Part shown: in pieces, positions 10,758 through 18,924 of the stretch
How positions within the stretch are numbered: the first letter of the stretch is position 1
Layout: every line of letters starts with the position of its first letter
Assembly (NCBI GenBank): GCA_015295835.1
Contig: DVEG01000027.1
Location: 248,001 to 312,000 of the forward strand
Source: Oscillatoriaceae cyanobacterium M7585_C2015_266
GTDB lineage: Bacteria > Cyanobacteriota > Cyanobacteriia > Cyanobacteriales > Oscillatoriaceae
Reading direction: 5' to 3'
Length of the DNA: 64,000 bases
Position numbers and translations under genes: made by a program
The notes under the pieces: model-generated
Databases searched by the model: none
The model's input: only the letters and a program-made list of their open reading frames with translations
What the model was told of the DNA's origin: nothing

Positions 10758-10790
10758 TGTAGTGCGAGCTTATACTAGGCTGGCACTACA
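10758..10790. terminator. Bidirectional terminator between ftsH and nanE
   Basis: TGTAGTGC (10758-10765) pairs perfectly with GCACTACA (10783-10790), with an A run on the left side and an AT-rich tract on the right. It lies between the convergent stops of ftsH and nanE. Confidence 0.7.
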
Positions 10791-10792
10791 AA

Positions 10793-11488
10793 TTATTTCT
10801 GACTCAAAGCATATTTATAAGCTTTCACCTGCAAGTCAATCCCAGTAATTGCTGTTCCTACAACTACGGCAAATGCTCCTAAATCTATAGCTTGTTTTGC
10901 CATTTCTGGCGAAGTAATCCCTCCTTCGCAAATAGCTGGTATATTCAATTGTGCTACCATTTGGGCAAGTAAGTCAAAACCAGGAGGAGATAAATGTTTT
11001 GTTTCCTCTGTGTAGCCGTAGAGGGTTGTACCAACTAAATCTGCACCTGCTTTTTCGGCAGCGAGCGCACTCTCTATTGTATCAATATCTGCCATGACAA
11101 GTTTCCCCAATTCATTGTGAATCCTTAAAATTAAACTCTCTACTGATTCCGGATGATTTCTCAGTGTCGCGTCTATAGCAATAATATCAGCTCCGGCTGC
11201 AGCTATTTCTTTGGCATGTACAAACAAAGGTGTAATATAAACCTCATATTTTGGTAACTTTTGCTTCCATAAACCAATAATCGGAACTCCTGAACCCACC
11301 CGCTCTCTCACTGCTTTGATGTGTGTCGGAGTATCCAGTCTCACTCCCACAGCTCCCTGATTTATAGAAGCTTGCGCCATCGCAGCAATTACTACAGGAT
11401 TGTGTAGCGGCGAATCTATAGGCGCTTGACAGGAAACTATTAAACCGCCCCGTATAAATTGAATAATATTTGTAGAATTATCTAACAT
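10793..11488 (-). CDS. nanE: N-acetylmannosamine-6-phosphate 2-epimerase
   Basis: 231 residues, a complete NanE-type TIM barrel that interconverts N-acetylmannosamine 6-phosphate and N-acetylglucosamine 6-phosphate. Family features are the N-terminal GGLIVSCQAP, the AADIIAIDAT strand, the Lys of LVMADIDT, the GTTLYGYTE loop, the Glu-Gly-Gly-Ile phosphate-binding segment (AICEGGIT) and the C-terminal VVVGTAIT. In many bacteria nanE sits with sialic-acid lyase and transporter genes; none is present here. The closest sugar-related neighbour is a NagZ-like glycosidase 3 kb away. A role in amino-sugar recycling is therefore inferred. The gene upstream (11505-12284) ends 16 bp before this start and may be cotranscribed. 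Start ATG at 11488. Confidence 0.93.
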   Translation of the reverse strand: MLDNSTNIIQFIRGGLIVSCQAPIDSPLHNPVVIAAMAQASINQGAVGVRLDTPTHIKAVRERVGSGVPIIGLWKQKLPKYEVYITPLFVHAKEIAAAGADIIAIDATLRNHPESVESLILRIHNELGKLVMADIDTIESALAAEKAGADLVGTTLYGYTEETKHLSPPGFDLLAQMVAQLNIPAICEGGITSPEMAKQAIDLGAFAVVVGTAITGIDLQVKAYKYALSQK

Positions 11489-11504
11489 TTTTACCCTATC
11501 TCTA

Positions 11505-12284
11505 TCATTGTAGAATGGTTTCTACATTCGGCGAGCGCCTCTTCAAAATAATCATATTTGATCCTATAACAGGAGAGCGAGCAATCATTTCTCCTTCTAT
11601 AGAAACCAGCTCTAATTTGCTGAAATCTAATTCTTTCGCTTGTTTCAGCAAATCTGCTGCTAATTTATTTTGTTTTGATTCTGGTAAATTGTACCACTCG
11701 TCACTAATTGTAACCACTAAAAGGCTACTCTTGAAATAAGCTTTAATGAATTTAACTAGCTCCTCAGTGTAGGGAGAGGTTACTTCGGCTATTTGCTCTT
11801 GAATAGATGCAATCAAACGCTCTTCTGGCGTTAAAGTTGATTCTGTTTCTGGAAGATTTTCTACAGTTTCTGATTCCGCAGGAGCGATGGTTTCGGATGG
11901 AGTAGGTTCTTTTGTAGGTGGCACGGTAGCAACTTCCGAGGATGGCGGTGATAAAATTATAGAACTTATCCAGATTGTAAGTACTAAAATAGATGCGATC
12001 GCTCCTGTCAAGCCCCAATCCGGTAGTTTCTGATTAACAAATTCCGGCAATAGACTACGGATGAAGCTCAAAACCCCTACCCACTTTTCCCAGGCTTGCG
12101 CTAGCAGTGAGGGTTGTGGCTCTACTGATTCCGGTGCCTCCAGTTTTTCAACTATCTTTTCCAGCAAGTTGATTGTAGCGCGCAAAGCTTTTATCGTCAG
12201 ACTTTTAACAACTGACGGTTTTTTGGCAGGCTCAGTTGATTGGGGTATTTCCGGCTCTGGAGGGTTCTTTTGGGCGTCAGTCAT
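11505..12284 (-). CDS. Conserved hypothetical membrane-anchored protein
   Basis: 259 residues with no domain that I can name. The layout is visible: an acidic, Pro-rich N-terminal tail (1-25), an amphipathic helix-rich segment (26-92), one strong transmembrane helix at about 93-113 (GLTGAIASILVLTIWISSII), a Pro/Glu/Thr-rich linker (114-155) beginning SPPSSEVATVPP, and a compact C-terminal domain (155-259). The C-terminal part includes EERLIASIQEQIAEVTSPY and LLVVTISDEWYNLP, and reads like a small alpha/beta domain. Topology is uncertain: the C-terminal domain could face either side. Similar proteins with this plan occur in many cyanobacterial genomes, to my recollection without assigned function. 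It lies 16 bp upstream of nanE on the same strand and may form a two-gene unit with it. Confidence 0.8.
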   Translation of the reverse strand: MTDAQKNPPEPEIPQSTEPAKKPSVVKSLTIKALRATINLLEKIVEKLEAPESVEPQPSLLAQAWEKWVGVLSFIRSLLPEFVNQKLPDWGLTGAIASILVLTIWISSIILSPPSSEVATVPPTKEPTPSETIAPAESETVENLPETESTLTPEERLIASIQEQIAEVTSPYTEELVKFIKAYFKSSLLVVTISDEWYNLPESKQNKLAADLLKQAKELDFSKLELVSIEGEMIARSPVIGSNMIILKRRSPNVETILQ

Positions 12285-12388
12285 AGGGTTTGCCTCAAAA
12301 AGGTGCGAATCTGCCTGATTTAATCAGAAAGTTGTTTTTGGCGCAACTAGCTATTGGATATTTATCGTAATAATCATTTTTATTAATG

Positions 12389-13258
12389 CTAGATTGCTCT
12401 TTCATAAGAAGTAACTAATATTTCAGAAATTTTTCCTCGTTTTTTGCCATTGGAATTAATTGCTCTTGTAGCTGATATTTCGTAAATGTTAAAATCTTTA
12501 TATAATTCTCGAATAAATAAACAGTCCGAATTAGAAAGCATCACTTTTACGCCCCGATTGGCTAATTCTGCAAATGTATCTCTCAGTTTTATTTGCTTGC
12601 TTTCATTAAAATTATAACGGCTGTATGCCGTAAAGTTGCTAGTTGAACTTAAAGGATGATAAGGAGGATCAAAGTAAACAAAGTCATCGCTAGTTTTGGC
12701 TGAATATAAAACATTTTCAAAAGAGCTAACTGCTATTTTTGCCTTTTTTAGAGCAACAGATACGGAACGGAGTAATTCAGGATTACAAATTTTTGGGGAT
12801 TTATAATTTCCTATTGGTACATTAAATTTGCCCTGACAATTTTCTCTATAAAGTCCGTTATAACAGGTTTTGTTAAGATATATTAAGCGAGCTGCTCTTT
12901 CTACAGGAGTACCCTCCCCCCAGAGTCGGCGCATTTTATAGTAATAATCTTTTGGAGATAAGGCGTGATTGTACTGGTGTGTTTCTAGTAATTCAATGAC
13001 TTCTTCTACTTGATTTTTTACGCACAAATAACAATTGATTAATTCTGGATTTATATCGGTTAAAATAGCCTTCTCTGGCAAGAGATGAAAAAAAATTGCT
13101 CCCCCGCCTAAAAAAGGTTCGTAGTAAGTTTTAAAAGTTTCTGGAAAATAAGGTTTATACTGTGTAATTAGTTGACTTTTACCACCCGCCCATTTCAGAA
13201 AAGGACGGGGAAAAAATAAGTTACTAGACTTTGAAGTCGTCATCTTTTGCTGGCCCAT
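12389..13258 (-). CDS. dam: Dam-family DNA adenine N6-methyltransferase (D12 class)
   Basis: 289 residues. The SAM-binding motif is FLKWAGGKSQL (about 18-28) and the catalytic motif is Asp197-Pro-Pro-Tyr200, followed by the YSRYNFN region. LNKTCYNGLYREN is the substrate-side block typical of the family. Together these place it in the alpha class of N6-adenine methyltransferases near Dam, which methylates GATC. No endonuclease gene is adjacent, so it is an orphan enzyme. This matters because the HIP1 octamer GCGATCGC, frequent in this window, contains GATC; cyanobacterial Dam homologues (DmtA) are known to methylate it. GATC as its target is inferred by family. Two starts are possible, at 13258 (M1) or at the internal ATG encoding M6 (13243). 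Confidence 0.93.
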   Translation of the reverse strand: MGQQKMTTSKSSNLFFPRPFLKWAGGKSQLITQYKPYFPETFKTYYEPFLGGGAIFFHLLPEKAILTDINPELINCYLCVKNQVEEVIELLETHQYNHALSPKDYYYKMRRLWGEGTPVERAARLIYLNKTCYNGLYRENCQGKFNVPIGNYKSPKICNPELLRSVSVALKKAKIAVSSFENVLYSAKTSDDFVYFDPPYHPLSSTSNFTAYSRYNFNESKQIKLRDTFAELANRGVKVMLSNSDCLFIRELYKDFNIYEISATRAINSNGKKRGKISEILVTSYERAI

Positions 13259-13414
13259 AAGTAGCCCAATGGCCCATATGGCGCGTTGCGAAAAAACTGA
13301 TATATAAGAATTCCGCCACTATACTGGATGTGGTATGCTACGGAAAGGTAAACCAAATTATAACTGCATCCCTTTTGAATCAATAAAGGCACCTTACCTA
13401 CCTAACTAAGGCAA

Positions 13415-13618
13415 ATGAACGACTTTTTTGTAAATGTTACTCGCTACTGTAGCTACTTTGTTACTATTATTTTGGGGATATTTGTGTTTTTATTCGAGTG
13501 GTTGAGGCCACTTCTCAAACGCCCAGCTACAGCGCTCGCCTTGGTTGCGGTAATAGTGTCAGGTTTGATTTTTATAGTTTTGACTCTCAGAGCGATGCTG
13601 GGGTTGAGTCCAGTTTAG
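13415..13618 (+). CDS. Small DUF751 family membrane protein
   Basis: 67 residues with two hydrophobic segments, about 12-30 and 41-63, around a basic RPLLKRP turn. This matches the cyanobacterial and plastid DUF751 (Ycf33-like) family in length and pattern. The gene lies 71 bp upstream of rbfA on the same strand, an arrangement I recall from other cyanobacteria. Function is unknown. The start ATG at 13415 is preceded by AAGG about 6 bases upstream. Confidence 0.82.
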   Translation: MNDFFVNVTRYCSYFVTIILGIFVFLFEWLRPLLKRPATALALVAVIVSGLIFIVLTLRAMLGLSPV

Positions 13619-13689
13619 ACCCAAAATAGCAGTCAGAGAGTGACTAACAAAAAAGTAAAGGCCCGTAGTATATAAAAAGGGGCGTAATT

Positions 13690-14103
13690 ATGGCTACGAA
13701 TCGTCGAGTGTCCCGTGTTGCTTCGCTGATCAAGCGAGAAGTCAGCCAAATGTTGATCAGTGATATCAAAGATGATCGCGTAGGTGCCGGCATGGTTAGT
13801 ATCACAGAAGTTGAAGTATCCGGCGACTTGCAACACGCCAAAATCTTTGTTAGTATCTACGGCACGCCAGAGGCTCGCGCGCAGACAATGGCAGGTTTGA
13901 AATCTGCCACAGGCTACGTTCGCAGCGAACTAGGGCAACGGGTGCGCTTGCGTCGTACTCCAGAGGTGATATTTGTAGAAGATCGTTCTCTAGAGCGGGG
14001 TTCGCGGGTGCTCGCCTTAATTAACCAAATTTCTTCTACTTCTAAAAGTCGTCAAAGTACCGACTATGACGACAATTCCAATTGTATAGAAGAAAATTTT
14101 TAG
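13690..14103 (+). CDS. rbfA: 30S ribosome-binding factor A
   Basis: 137 residues with the KH-type fold sequence of Rbf[19 protein letters not shown] at the N-terminus, [20 protein letters not shown] in the middle and [20 protein letters not shown] near the end. RbfA binds the 30S subunit and assists late 16S rRNA 5'-end maturation, notably in the cold. The C-terminal tail (about 115-137) is acidic and Ser-rich, as is common. It is probably cotranscribed with the DUF751 gene upstream. Start ATG at 13690. Confidence 0.96.
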   Translation: MATNRRVSRVASLIKREVSQMLISDIKDDRVGAGMVSITEVEVSGDLQHAKIFVSIYGTPEARAQTMAGLKSATGYVRSELGQRVRLRRTPEVIFVEDRSLERGSRVLALINQISSTSKSRQSTDYDDNSNCIEENF

Positions 14104-14512
14104 GGCGATTCGTTTAATCAAAGCGAATCTACTGAGTTAGTATTCTTGGCGACAAAGGCCTCTTTTTGGCCCAATAATTAATATAAGGCCAAATATGTCT
14201 TTGTCGCTGACTGTAAACTATTTATTCTGCCAGATTATAAATTATAACCTTAAAACAAATTTAATATAAGAATATATTGACAAGTAGCGAGTATTTAGGT
14301 ATATTGAAGAGGATGAGGAAGAAATATTTTTTAAAATGTAAAAATTAGACTAAGTAATTAATAAACAAGTAAAGTCGCTTCTATTCTGTTTGCTTGCTCT
14401 CTGGCAGGGAGGCTGCTTTTTTGTTTTTACCGTGCTTTTTCACTGCAGCTGCATTGTAGTGTTAAGTTAAGAGCTACACTGTACAGATATAAATGTATTG
14501 GGATTAACAAAA
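14104..14512. other. Intergenic region with a possible terminator and a long nested hairpin
   Basis: Just after the rbfA stop, GATTCG (14107-14112) faces CGAATC (14124-14129), a likely hairpin at the 3' end of rbfA. Further on, GCGACAAAG (14149-14157) is complementary to CTTTGTCGC (14199-14207). Inside it TTGGCC (14166-14171) is complementary to GGCCAA (14187-14192), giving a nested stem of 59 nt overall. The rest is AT-rich, and no gene is visible before the glycosidase. Confidence 0.55.
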
Positions 14513-16180
14513 GTGACAGTTTTTGAAAATTCCATAGCATTGCCAGATTTGGAAAATCTTTCTATAGAGGAACAGGTGGCCCAAATGTTCGTGATTCGAG
14601 CATCTGGCCACCTGTTTGACCAACAGATTCGCTTTCCTATATGGGAGCCGCCCGCATCCGAGCTGAGATATTTGTTGCAAGAGGTGGGGGTGGGAGGAGT
14701 ATTGTTGCCAGTAGGCAATGCAGGGGAATTGACAGTGCGAGCGCAACAACTACAAGCCTGGGCAAAATATCCCTTACTGATAGCCTCGGATATAGAAGAA
14801 GGGGTAGGGCAGCGGTTTGAGGGTGCGACTTGGTTTCCTCCACCAATGGCTTTAGGAGCGCTCGCCGCCAAAGATATAACCCGTGCCCAGCAATATGCAG
14901 AAGAAATGGGCTCCGTCACCGCCTGCGAAGCCCTAGCCCTAGGGTTAAATTGGATACTTGCTCCAGTAGTAGACGTCAACAACAATCCCGACAATCCCGT
15001 TATCAACATTCGTTCCTTTGGCGAAACCCCAGAAATAGTATCCTCCCTAGTATCAGCATTCATTCGCGGAGCGCGCAAGTGGCCAATTTTGACAACAGCG
15101 AAACACTTTCCTGGGCACGGCGACACAGCAGTTGATTCTCATTTGCAACTACCGGTGTTGCCCCATTCGCCAGAAAGACTAAATACCATTGAACTACCGC
15201 CGTTTGCCGCAGCACTCGCTGCAGGTGTAGACGCGGTGATGAGCGCTCATCTAGTAATTAGTTGTTGGGATGCGGAAAAACCAGCCACCCTTTCGGAAAA
15301 AATCTTAACTGGGCAACTGCGACAGAAACTAGGCTTTGATGGATTGATTGTCACAGATGCCCTAGTCATGGGAGCGCTCGCCAATAAATACGCTCCTGAA
15401 GAAGCCCCGCTCTTAGCATTAGAAGCAGGCGCCGATATTTTACTGATGCCCCTCAATCCCGCCGCCGCCATCAAAGCCGTTTGCGACGCCGTAGCCAAAG
15501 CTCGCATATCCCCTGCACGAATTCGCAAGTCTGTAGAGCGCATCTGGAAAGCTAAACGCCGGATTTATGAACAGGGATCAGAAAAAAATAGCAATTGCTC
15601 AACGCCAACAGTACAAGAATCAAGAAAAACCGAAAAACAACCGCCCGCGTTTATAGAGAAAATTGCCACCCCAGCAGCAGCAAAGACAGTGACTAGCATT
15701 CTGCGAGAAACCATGATCACTGGCGGTACCCTGCCTCTGCGACTGGAACAATCTAGCGCGTCGGCAGGGCTGCGGAACTTGATTTTAGTAGACGACTTAC
15801 TCAATTGTGGTTTTATAGGGTATCACACGCCAGCGATCGCATTTCCACAAAAGCTAGGCTATCAACTGATACTGGCTGACACTCAAAGCGCAGCCACCCA
15901 AATAGAATTGTTGAGGAAATCGCCTGTTCCGACTTTACTACAAATGTTCATTCGCGGCAATGCTTTCCGAGACAGCGCTGCCCTTACCGCTGCCGCCGAG
16001 AACTTGTTTAAGACATTATTAATAAGTGAAACACTAATTGCGATCGCAATATATGGCAGCCCTTACATACTAGAGCGCTTTCTTACCCTACTTCCTGCCA
16101 ACATCCCTTACGTTTTTTCTTACGCACAGAGTATACCTGCACAAGCCCTTGCCCTAGAAACTTTATTTGGTTGTTTTTAG
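14513..16180 (+). CDS. nagZ: Glycoside hydrolase family 3 protein, NagZ-like beta-N-acetylglucosaminidase
   Basis: About 555 residues. The N-terminal catalytic TIM barrel carries the NagZ signature KHFPGHGDTAVDSH (about residue 197 on) with the His used as acid/base, and the nucleophile Asp in LIVTDALVMGAL (about residue 282). GLNWILAPVVDVNNNP is the strand before the active site. NagZ removes N-acetylglucosamine from muropeptides in cell-wall recycling. Unlike the short (~340 residue) proteobacterial NagZ, this protein has a C-terminal extension of about 200 residues, as in other cyanobacterial and Gram-positive forms. No signal peptide is seen, suggesting a cytoplasmic enzyme. The frame is open back to a TTG at 14498, but no good ribosome site precedes it; I prefer GTG at 14513. 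Either start leaves the motifs intact. Confidence 0.88.
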   Translation: MTVFENSIALPDLENLSIEEQVAQMFVIRASGHLFDQQIRFPIWEPPASELRYLLQEVGVGGVLLPVGNAGELTVRAQQLQAWAKYPLLIASDIEEGVGQRFEGATWFPPPMALGALAAKDITRAQQYAEEMGSVTACEALALGLNWILAPVVDVNNNPDNPVINIRSFGETPEIVSSLVSAFIRGARKWPILTTAKHFPGHGDTAVDSHLQLPVLPHSPERLNTIELPPFAAALAAGVDAVMSAHLVISCWDAEKPATLSEKILTGQLRQKLGFDGLIVTDALVMGALANKYAPEEAPLLALEAGADILLMPLNPAAAIKAVCDAVAKARISPARIRKSVERIWKAKRRIYEQGSEKNSNCSTPTVQESRKTEKQPPAFIEKIATPAAAKTVTSILRETMITGGTLPLRLEQSSASAGLRNLILVDDLLNCGFIGYHTPAIAFPQKLGYQLILADTQSAATQIELLRKSPVPTLLQMFIRGNAFRDSAALTAAAENLFKTLLISETLIAIAIYGSPYILERFLTLLPANIPYVFSYAQSIPAQALALETLFGCF

Positions 16181-16628
16181 AGCCGCCACCAAACTTCCCA
16201 TAGCAGCCTACTCGCCGTTTTGGGGGTTGGCTGCTTATCGTGCTGCCCGCTGCCTCCGGATAGCAGCCAAAAATTTAATCTTTTCTTAATCCAAAAAAGC
16301 GGGAAATAGCGTCACAATAGAAAAGGTTCAGTATATCTAGATACAAATCTCTACCTAATAGCATAGGAAAGTAAATAACTTTTACTTCTCCTACGGGAAC
16401 CTGGTTATTCTCGGTTAATTCCGGTAAACCAGAAAGGCCACAATACCTATAGGCAAAAGCAAGCCTATGGCAACATAGCCAGCTATTCAACACCCCCGTA
16501 TTTCTGTCCGGATAAGCTGGCTGAAAAAGTTACCTCAGTACCTGAAAACCAGGATTTGAAAAATTGATTTAAATTAGTGGCCTTACCAGGTGATCTTTAG
16601 TTAGTCAAGCAATAGAGAAAGGGTAAAT
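16181..16628. other. Intergenic region with a stem-loop after the glycosidase gene
   Basis: GGCTGCTTATC (16229-16239) pairs with GATAGCAGCC (16259-16268) with a one-base bulge, about 50 bp after the stop at 16180. It is followed by A- and T-rich sequence and is a plausible terminator. A frame at 16275-16493 on the minus strand lacks any recognisable motif and is not called. The rest probably holds the promoter of the DUF4327 gene. Confidence 0.5.
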
Positions 16629-16853
16629 ATGGCTTTGTCTACCGTCCAATACTCCATCGACATCATCAAAGAAGAAGCTAGAAGGCTCGTGCGCAAAGGT
16701 GTAGTTAGCCGCCAGCAACCGATCTATACCTTGTGCCAATACATCCCCGCTCGCGAATGGGCATGGGTAGAAAGAGAACTTGAGCAATCTAGCTACTTGC
16801 TCAGAGATCGCATAGGCGATTTAATGGGGCGGGAAGAATGGGAAAATGACTAA
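16629..16853 (+). CDS. DUF4327 family small protein
   Basis: 74 residues, rich in charged helices, with the core YSIDIIKEEARRLVRKG, then RQQPIYTLCQYIPAREW and LLRDRIGDLMGREEW. These segments agree with the cyanobacterial DUF4327 family as I remember it. The protein should be soluble. No function is known for the family. It is flanked by gaps on the left and by two minus-strand genes on the right, so it stands alone. Start ATG at 16629 with AAAGGG some 6-10 bases upstream. Confidence 0.85.
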   Translation: MALSTVQYSIDIIKEEARRLVRKGVVSRQQPIYTLCQYIPAREWAWVERELEQSSYLLRDRIGDLMGREEWEND

Positions 16854-16922
16854 ACCTCAATTGAGCGGGCGGCGCAGTAATAAAGCTGTACCGCCTGTTC
16901 ACCTTCTTTCACCGAATAGCTA

Positions 16923-17312
16923 TCAGTTTTCCTCGCTATTTTGGAGCTTCTGCAATTCATTGCGTAGAGCTGCAAGTTCGGCAGTCAGTTCCAGCAACTC
17001 CTTTTGTATCTGAGAGTCAGTTTTCGAGCTGGCTACATCCGTGGCGTTCGTTCCCCCTGCAGTAGATGTCTCCCCCCCTGGAGGCTGACTTTGCTGTTTT
17101 AAAAGCGAATCAACAAAATTGCGGGCTTCTTGCTCCGTCAGTGCTCCTTTCTCCGCCCACTCCTCAGTAAGCTGGGCAAAGTTTGATCGCATTTTAGAAA
17201 GAGTTTCTTCCCGTTTTGCCGAGTCTTGTATACTCTCAATCAAAGCAGAAGTCGCGCCCAAGGTGACGCGAAATCCTTTTTGTATCATTTCAGCGAAGTT
17301 CTCAGGATTCAT
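16923..17312 (-). CDS. Conserved hypothetical protein with phasin-like helical pattern
   Basis: About 129 residues. The N-terminal two thirds is amphipathic helix (NPENFAEMIQKGFRVTLGAT through the EARNFVDSLL region). A Pro/Gly/Thr-rich linker follows, then a coiled-coil-like C-terminal segment (QIQKELLELTAELAALRNEL). This pattern resembles small phasin-like or polymer-granule proteins, but no family motif is firm. The frame also reads from a TTG at 17324; I prefer the ATG at 17312, which has GGGTGA 5-10 bases upstream. It lies 93 bp downstream of the 17406-17765 gene on the same strand and may share its transcript. Confidence 0.75.
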   Translation of the reverse strand: MNPENFAEMIQKGFRVTLGATSALIESIQDSAKREETLSKMRSNFAQLTEEWAEKGALTEQEARNFVDSLLKQQSQPPGGETSTAGGTNATDVASSKTDSQIQKELLELTAELAALRNELQKLQNSEEN

Positions 17313-17405
17313 TTTTTCACCCAATCACGCCTTCTGAAGCTGACAATACTATAACGATCTTACTTAAACTTTCCTGCGAAAGCGGGTAGGGAGTACCTTT
17401 TAACT

Positions 17406-17765
17406 TTAGCCGAAATGCTCTAAATATTGATTCACATCTTCGATCGCTCGTGTAAGTTCTGCTTCAGCCATCAGACGGATGCGATCATCCCGTACCGTTA
17501 CTAAAACTTTGGCCGCAAAAGGAGTCGGCCAGATGTTGGGATTACATTCCATCTCTAGAAACACTTCCCCCACATAGCGATATTCCATTGATTTCAAGCG
17601 CTGCGGCTTGCCAGCACTTTTGGGATCTGTCTTAGCGGCTGCTACGGTTTTCAAGTTTGTCATCAATTCAGCAAATGCCGCTTTCAGTTCGCGCGCCGCA
17701 TCAGGTGTGAAGCTGAATGAAACAGAGCCTTCGAGAAGATTAAGCGTCAGTTGCGTTCCAGACAT
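17406..17765 (-). CDS. Conserved cyanobacterial hypothetical protein
   Basis: 119 residues that I cannot assign to a named family. It starts with a beta-rich segment (QLTLNLLEGSVSFSFTP), continues with a helix (AARELKAAFAELMTNL), a basic Lys/Pro stretch, and a beta-rich second half (MEYRYVGEVFLEMECNPNIW, AAKVLVTVRDDRIRLMAEAE), and ends in a helix (IEDVNQYLEHFG). No signal peptide or membrane segment is visible. The composition and even codon use look like an ordinary resident gene. It probably forms a unit with the next minus-strand gene (16923-17312). Confidence 0.78.
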   Translation of the reverse strand: MSGTQLTLNLLEGSVSFSFTPDAARELKAAFAELMTNLKTVAAAKTDPKSAGKPQRLKSMEYRYVGEVFLEMECNPNIWPTPFAAKVLVTVRDDRIRLMAEAELTRAIEDVNQYLEHFG

Positions 17766-18000
17766 GAGTGATTAATCTTAACATTCTTCTATTAATGCTA
17801 AAAGATATAGTTGCCACTAGAAAAGCGCTCCTTAAATTTTGCTTAGGCGGTGGCTTATTAGTGAATATTTATCTCAATTAAATAGAAAAATCTACGGCTC
17901 TAAAAAAGAGTAAAAGTCTTGTGGTGTAAGAATTTAACAGACTTTTACTTTTTTTTTGGCTAAACTGAGAAAAAAAAGTGAGTAAAATTGGGAGAATTCA

Positions 18001-18924
18001 ATGGCAATAGATAATCGCGCCGAAGTTCGCAAGGTTTTGCTGATTACTCTATTTTTGAATCTGCTCGTGATGGCAATAAAAGCCGTGTTAGGAGTGATGA
18101 CAGGTTCCCTGAGCTTGCTAGCAGATGCCTTGCACAGTATCACTGATAGTGCTAACAACATTCTAGGATTGATTGCCAGCCGACTGGCGCGTCCCGAACC
18201 AGATCGCAATCACCCCTACGGACATTTGAAGTTTGACGCAGTGGGGGCTTTGGGGATTACAGCTTTTCTGATAGTTGCCTGTTTTGAAATTTTGCGCGGG
18301 GCGTGTGAGCGAATTCTCAGCGGCGGCAAACCAGTGACGATTTCACAGTCGGAACTGTGGATATTACTGATTGTGCTGGGGGTGAATATTTTTGTGACTT
18401 ATTACGAGCGTAGTGTCGGGATGCGCATCGGCAGCAGTATTTTGGTGGCAGATGCTAAACACACGATGAGCGATGTTTGGGTGACGATTCTCGTTATCGC
18501 TGGCTTAATTGGAGTTTGGCAGGGGCGGGTTTTAAATTTGCCGTTTTTGCAATGGCTTGATGTTATCTTGGCGTTTCCAGTTGCCTTATTAGTTTTTCGC
18601 AGTGGCTGGGAAGTTCTTAATGAAAATTTGCCCTGGCTGGTTGATCGAGCGGTGATCGCCCCGGAAACAATTCACGCGCTCGCTACTTCTGTCCCTGGCG
18701 TTCTCAACTGTCATGCTATTGCCTCTCGCGGCGTTGTCGGTCGTCAAGTCTTTATCGAAATGCACCTTGTCGTAGACACCCAAGAAGTGGAAACCGCCCA
18801 CCGCATTACTGAGGAAATAGAAGCTCGTTTGGAAGCTCTCTACAGCCCCGTCCGTGTTCTCATTCACGTCGAGCCTCCTGCTTATCAATCCGACCAAATT
18901 AGCTATGAATCCCCCTCGAAATGA
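18001..18924 (+). CDS. Cation diffusion facilitator (CDF) family metal efflux transporter
   Basis: 307 residues. The family hallmarks are LLADALHSITDSANN in helix II (metal-site His and Asp) and ILVADAKHTMSDVWVT in helix V (Asp/His and Asp). These two HxxxD-type sites form the transmembrane metal site. Six hydrophobic helices are visible within residues 10-205. The C-terminal cytoplasmic domain (210-300) has the usual VLNCHAIASRGVVGRQVFIEMHLVVD strands. The family exports Zn, Fe, Co or Mn in exchange for protons. The substrate cannot be told from the sequence. The gene stands alone between a minus-strand gene and a long gap. Start ATG at 18001 with GGGAGAA upstream. Confidence 0.93.
   Translation: MAIDNRAEVRKVLLITLFLNLLVMAIKAVLGVMTGSLSLLADALHSITDSANNILGLIASRLARPEPDRNHPYGHLKFDAVGALGITAFLIVACFEILRGACERILSGGKPVTISQSELWILLIVLGVNIFVTYYERSVGMRIGSSILVADAKHTMSDVWVTILVIAGLIGVWQGRVLNLPFLQWLDVILAFPVALLVFRSGWEVLNENLPWLVDRAVIAPETIHALATSVPGVLNCHAIASRGVVGRQVFIEMHLVVDTQEVETAHRITEEIEARLEALYSPVRVLIHVEPPAYQSDQISYESPSK

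Noticed and set aside
16275-16493. 72-codon minus-strand frame before the DUF4327 gene
   Set aside because: It opens at GTG, has no family motif and overlaps a hairpin-containing gap; coding use unconvincing.
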